From contig NZ_FQZG01000022.1 in the NCBI RefSeq assembly GCF_900141915.1, positions 1-55,819 of the forward strand: DNA of 55,819 bases, in the 5' to 3' direction. The stretch comes from Tessaracoccus bendigoensis DSM 12906. GTDB taxonomy: Bacteria; Actinomycetota; Actinomycetes; Propionibacteriales; Propionibacteriaceae. Position 1 is the stretch's first letter. Each line of letters starts with the position of its first letter. This document shows, piece after piece, positions 52,040 to 55,819 of this stretch. A model generated the notes under the pieces. The model made no database searches and was not told the origin of the DNA. It saw nothing but the letters and a program-made list of their open reading frames with translations. The translations under genes were made by a program, and so were the position numbers.

Positions 52040-53455
52040 ATGTCGTTGAAGCATCTGGTGGTTGTGGTGCCGGGTATCGGGGGCAGCAATCTGGTCGACG
52101 GTAAGGAACGCAGGGTCTGGGGGCACGATCTCGGGGCGCTGGCTATGGCGCCATTCCGAGCAGAGGAGCTTGCGATCGACAACCCCTTGGTGCCCGCCGG
52201 GCTGCTCCGGGTTTCGGGTGCCCTGCCGTGGACGGGGGTGGCGAGCTACGGTCGGCTGATCGCGAAGCTGAAGCGCCGCCTTCAGTTGAGCAACGACGAT
52301 GTGAGCGCAGTCGGACCGCAGGGGGTGTTGAACCCGGCGGCGTCGTTGGTGGAGTTCGGATACGACTTCAGGCAGCCGATGGCCGACTCCGCCGGGCGGC
52401 TCAGGGCAGTCATCAACAGTGTGCGGGGGAACCGCAGGGTGATCGTGGTCGGGCATTCGATGGGTGGCTTGGTGGCCCGCTGGTGGTGGGGCGTGCTGGG
52501 CGGGCACCGGGTGTGCGACGGGTTGGTGACCGTCGGCACGCCGCACCGGGGGGCGCCGAAGGCGCTCGATTGGTTGGTCAACGGCGTCAGCCTCGGGCTG
52601 GGGCCGGTTGGCGCCGCGTCGCGCCATCTGTTGACGGATGCGTCACAGGTCCTGCAGGGCTGGCCGTCGGTGTACGAGCTGCTGCCCCGCTATCGAGTGA
52701 TCAAGAGCGAGGCCGGGATCCTGTATCCGCACGAGTGGGAGGGTGCGGGAGATTGGTTCCGGGACCGGGCAGGCGTTGCCTACCGGACGCACCTGGAGTT
52801 GGAGACGGCGTGCGTGGCCGCCACGGAGGAGAGTCCGCAGTCGGCGTTCATGGCTTTCTATGCGACAGGCCACGGGACCTTGTCGAGCGCGTTCGTGGAC
52901 AGGGATGGACGTCTGCGGGTGAGCAAGGACGACCCCGATTGGTTCGATACCAAGGGTTGGAAGGGTGGCGATGGGACTGTGCCCAGCCTCTCCGCAACCC
53001 CGGTCGAGCGGGAATCGGTCAATGAGCGGACTTGGTCGCCGGAGCATCATCTGGCAATGGCGGACTCGGACCGGGCGGTCGCTTACGTGGCGCAGTTCGA
53101 ACAGGACGGCAAGGGCAACGTGCGTGGTGGTTCCGATGAGGACGAGGCCTGGATCGGTCTGGACTACGACGTAGTGCGCGTGGAGACCTCGACTGCGCTC
53201 GGCCTCCGGCTGAACGGGGCCGAGGTGGATGACGGGGTGGTGCCGCAGGTGATCCTCAAGGCTGAACCAGGTGATGGAGGGGACCGTCCCGCGGACGCCA
53301 TGAGGCTTGAGGTCGCACAGACGGCGGACGGTGGCTGGGAGGCGGGCCTCCCGGGGCTGCCGCCGGGTAGTTATCGGTTCACCGTGTCACTGGACCATGT
53401 TCCAGGCGTGGACCGGGTAGAGACATCGAGCCTGATCGGGGTGGTGGAGGCATGA
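52040..53455 (+). CDS. LCAT/PGAP1-like alpha/beta hydrolase (lipase-like)
   Basis: A 471-residue protein with no signal peptide. LVVVVPGIGGSNLVD is the oxyanion loop, VIVVGHSMGGLVARWWW has the nucleophile Ser140, GWKGGDGTVPSLS gives Asp311 and EHHLAM the catalytic His (336-337), the order seen in lecithin:cholesterol acyltransferase/PGAP1-type lipases. After residue 360 comes a beta-rich C-terminal domain (VILKAEPGDGG..., PPGSYRFTVSLDHVPG). The ATG follows AGGGGGAGGG. It overlaps the next gene by ATGA. Coupled to a STAND NTPase, it is most simply read as a membrane-attacking effector held in check. Confidence 0.85.
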   Translation: MSLKHLVVVVPGIGGSNLVDGKERRVWGHDLGALAMAPFRAEELAIDNPLVPAGLLRVSGALPWTGVASYGRLIAKLKRRLQLSNDDVSAVGPQGVLNPAASLVEFGYDFRQPMADSAGRLRAVINSVRGNRRVIVVGHSMGGLVARWWWGVLGGHRVCDGLVTVGTPHRGAPKALDWLVNGVSLGLGPVGAASRHLLTDASQVLQGWPSVYELLPRYRVIKSEAGILYPHEWEGAGDWFRDRAGVAYRTHLELETACVAATEESPQSAFMAFYATGHGTLSSAFVDRDGRLRVSKDDPDWFDTKGWKGGDGTVPSLSATPVERESVNERTWSPEHHLAMADSDRAVAYVAQFEQDGKGNVRGGSDEDEAWIGLDYDVVRVETSTALGLRLNGAEVDDGVVPQVILKAEPGDGGDRPADAMRLEVAQTADGGWEAGLPGLPPGSYRFTVSLDHVPGVDRVETSSLIGVVEA

Positions 53456-55819
53456 CCGGGTGGGTGCCGTGGGATCGTGCGAGCGCACCGGAGCAGCTTG
53501 CTGACTACGTGCTGCCGGACGTCGTCCGCAGGCTGTTGCCGGCCGGGTTGGCGCAGCGACTGCCCGGCCCGGGTGATGGTGGCACGGCTCAGGAAAAGGC
53601 GCAGGGCGTCTATGAGGTGTTGGCTGCAGCCGGGATCAGGTACGTACACGAGCCGACGATCAGTCCGCGGGGCGGGCAGGCGCTGCGGCCACCGGATCAG
53701 GTGCTGGCGCGAACTAGGCAGGGCACCTGCATCGACCTGGCGCTGGTGTTTGCGGGAGCCTGCCTGGATGCGGGCCTGTGGCCGATGGTGGTCGTCGTGG
53801 ATTCCAAGTCGGCGGCTCCGGCGCATGCGGTCGTGGTCCTCTGGCTGGGCGGGCGCTGGTCGCTCGCCGGTGGCGAGGAGGGGCCGTTCGGAGAAGAGCT
53901 GTTCACGTCGCCCCCGGCGCTGGATTCCGGGATTTCAGTGCTTGAGGCCCTGAGGTCGGGCGTGGACGGTTCGGGCGCCTTCGTCGCGGTGGACGTGGAG
54001 GCGCTGGCTCGGCATGGCGAGACGCCGCCGAAGCCGTGGGACGAGTCGGTTCGCCGGGGCTATGACGTCCTGACAGCGACGTCGCAGCCCGACGGCGCCT
54101 GGTGGTGGAGCCTTGGCGCAGACGCGGGGGAGGCGCGTCGCGCACGACACGGTATGGAGCTGCCCGAGTGGCCGAAGCCAGCATTCTCGGTGTTGTCCTC
54201 CCCATACACCGAACCCGTGAATGAGTTGAGTCCGCTGACGCAGATCAAGGCCCGTTCGGGCCGGGTGCCGTTCCTGCCGCGTGAGGAGTTGCACACCCTG
54301 ATCGACTGGTCTGATCCCATCGCGGCGGCTGAGGGTGATTCCCCGTCCGTTGCGGTGGTGCCAAAGGTCGGGTTGGGGGTCATCACAGGGGTTGGAGGCA
54401 GTGGGAAGACCCATTTGGCTGCGGAACTGTGCCGTCGGCTAGCCGGGCAGGGTTGGTATGCCGGGTTCGTCTCCATGAAGAGGGAACGAAAGGAGGTCGG
54501 GGACAAGTCGCCGGAGGCTGAGCGGGGGGTGACCGAGGAGCCGTCGGTGGACGAGGCGGATTGGTTGGCTGGCCTGGACTGGTTGTCCGGTGTGGTGTCC
54601 CCGGTGCTGGCGGTGGTGGACTACGCCGACGAGTGCTCACCGGAGCAGTTGCTGCGGCTCTTGGAACGACTGGCAATGCGCGAATATTCGACGAGGGTGG
54701 TCTTCACGGCCCGCGCCGAGGGACAGTGGTTGCAGGATCTGGATAGCGCCTTGCAACGCGACAACTTGGGAGTGCGTCGCGATTTGGCACTCGCGTTGGC
54801 TCGGCGCCACGGTAATCCGGGACTTGTGTATTTGCGAACCTTCCAGAAGTTCGCACCCGCCGGGCGATCTTCAGGTGAGGGATTTTCCGCCCTGGCGACG
54901 CAGACGAACTGGACGACGCTGGATGTGGTTGCTCAGGCGTGGCTGGCCGCCACGACGCATGTCGAGCATGATCAGGGGGCACCGAAGACGCGTGCCGATC
55001 TTTACGACGAGATCCTGAACCGCGAGTTCCGCTACTGGGAGGACGCGATCGAAGGACACTTGAGGAATCAGTGGCAGGTGTCTCGAAATCGCCTGGCAGT
55101 AGTGGGTGCGACGCTGACGCTGGTTGCGCCCGCGCCGGACGAGGTCAGGGATGTGCTGGGGCGGCTGGGCGAGCCGGAGAAGGGCGAGCCCGCGTGGGGG
55201 CTCCTTGGCGAGGTGCTCGGGCGGCTGCTGGATGAGCCGTCCGGCGGACTCGCTGTGCGGCCAGACCCGATCGGGGAGCATCTGCTGCTCCGCGAATGTC
55301 GCAGGGAGCCGACCTTGGTGGACCGGATCCTTCCGCGCCTTCCCGAATCTCCTGGGGAGTCCGCGACGAGGTTGCGTCAGCAGGCCTTCGAGCGGAACCT
55401 CCAGGGTGTGCTGCGGCAGTGGGAACGCGCCACCGAGGTGGTTTCCCGGGCGGCGCAGTTTGACAGACAGATGGCAGCCAACCTGGCCGAGGAGTGCCTG
55501 TCAGTGCGGCCTGAGATGTGGCCGATATCGCTCTCGCACGCCCTGCGCCAAGGCGGCGTGTTCGCAAGCGCGCTGGAGGTGCTGGCGAGGCGTCCCGACA
55601 CCCCCCTGCCATTGGATGAGTTGACGGGTATCCAATCCGGGCATGGAGCGCTGAGAGGTCTTGCGCTGGTCGCTACCCAGGCCACGAAACCGGTGATGCC
55701 GGAACGTCCCGGAGAGGCGGACTGGGCCGCATTGGCGGGCTGGTTGAACAACTTGGCTGCCCGGCTTTCGGAGGTGGGGGACCGGGTTGGTGCGTTGGAG
55801 GCGATCAGGGAGGCTGTCG
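53452..55819 (+). CDS. Transglutaminase-like + STAND NTPase protein (runs off the window)
   Basis: At least 789 residues with no stop to the window end. Residues 85-130 (ARTRQGTCIDLALVFAGACL...AHAVVVLW) have Cys93 and His125 as in the transglutaminase-like cysteine peptidase fold. A linker of about 180 residues leads to Walker A GVGGSGKT (313-320), Walker B VLAVVDYADE (385-394) and sensor-like TRVVFTARAEG. A helical region follows, typical of STAND proteins before sensor repeats. The last visible part (AARLSEVGDRVGALEAIREAV) looks like the start of tetratricopeptide repeats. The start overlaps the lipase stop (ATGA). Likely a threat sensor/switch; the ligand is unknown. Confidence 0.85.
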   Translation, partial: MTGWVPWDRASAPEQLADYVLPDVVRRLLPAGLAQRLPGPGDGGTAQEKAQGVYEVLAAAGIRYVHEPTISPRGGQALRPPDQVLARTRQGTCIDLALVFAGACLDAGLWPMVVVVDSKSAAPAHAVVVLWLGGRWSLAGGEEGPFGEELFTSPPALDSGISVLEALRSGVDGSGAFVAVDVEALARHGETPPKPWDESVRRGYDVLTATSQPDGAWWWSLGADAGEARRARHGMELPEWPKPAFSVLSSPYTEPVNELSPLTQIKARSGRVPFLPREELHTLIDWSDPIAAAEGDSPSVAVVPKVGLGVITGVGGSGKTHLAAELCRRLAGQGWYAGFVSMKRERKEVGDKSPEAERGVTEEPSVDEADWLAGLDWLSGVVSPVLAVVDYADECSPEQLLRLLERLAMREYSTRVVFTARAEGQWLQDLDSALQRDNLGVRRDLALALARRHGNPGLVYLRTFQKFAPAGRSSGEGFSALATQTNWTTLDVVAQAWLAATTHVEHDQGAPKTRADLYDEILNREFRYWEDAIEGHLRNQWQVSRNRLAVVGATLTLVAPAPDEVRDVLGRLGEPEKGEPAWGLLGEVLGRLLDEPSGGLAVRPDPIGEHLLLRECRREPTLVDRILPRLPESPGESATRLRQQAFERNLQGVLRQWERATEVVSRAAQFDRQMAANLAEECLSVRPEMWPISLSHALRQGGVFASALEVLARRPDTPLPLDELTGIQSGHGALRGLALVATQATKPVMPERPGEADWAALAGWLNNLAARLSEVGDRVGALEAIREAV

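Overview
The window is high-GC DNA from an actinomycete, most likely a member of the Propionibacteriales (Propionibacteriaceae-like). That assignment is an inference from the gene order D-Ala-D-Ala ligase / aminotransferase / trxA / trxB, the hut cluster with a YjiH-type membrane protein, and the TGGTTGAGCCG-type intergenic repeats. It is not a database result.

Positions 1-20107 look like intact core chromosome. A short tandem-repeat patch is followed by a leftward run of SURF1-like protein, ddl, a PLP aminotransferase, a membrane-anchored Ser/Thr/Pro-rich protein, trxA and trxB. Next come a HAD phosphatase and a shortened MurB-like protein. Each has its own near-identical promoter, and together they are bracketed by inverted copies of a 60-bp repeat. 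Histidine catabolism follows (hutI, a YjiH-type transporter and hutU leftward, hutG rightward; hutH is not in the window). Then come a DUF4203-like membrane protein, a 3-hydroxyisobutyryl-CoA-hydrolase-like enzyme, a SorC-type regulator divergent from glpD, two proteins of unclear role, and tRNA-Ala(TGC).

Positions 20108-37829 are an integrated element. Its ends are a 26-bp direct repeat made of the 3' end of tRNA-Ala (20083-20108 and 37830-37855). It carries a leftward operon of a non-canonical tyrosine-recombinase-like protein and a transposase with a frame change, two small HTH proteins, a type I restriction-modification operon (hsdM broken by a one-base deletion, hsdS, hsdR) running into a small protein, an HTH protein and an ImmA/IrrE-type metalloprotease, an Abi-family protein, a dead IS1380-like element, an excisionase-like protein and an AbiE-type toxin-antitoxin pair. 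A 22-bp operator-like sequence occurs both in front of the recombinase/HTH pair and in front of hsdM, suggesting shared control.

Positions 37856-55819 are a second accessory region, rich in defence genes and decay: a broken hypothetical gene, an integrase remnant, a drmABC (DISARM core) cluster with drmA split by three single-base deletions and no drmD or methylase, a Fic protein, a truncated PIN toxin with its antitoxin, a two-nuclease-domain protein with a frameshifted C-terminus, a DUF6431-like transposase remnant and a RloA/RloB (AbiL-like) pair. At the right edge, a lipase-like alpha/beta hydrolase is translationally coupled to a large protein with a transglutaminase-like N-terminus and a STAND-type NTPase, which runs off the end. 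That last operon is the best candidate for an undescribed defence system.

I found no frameshifts in the first 20 kb and about ten in the remaining 36 kb. This pattern fits real decay of accessory genes better than uniform sequencing error, although most are one-base losses in short G/C runs.
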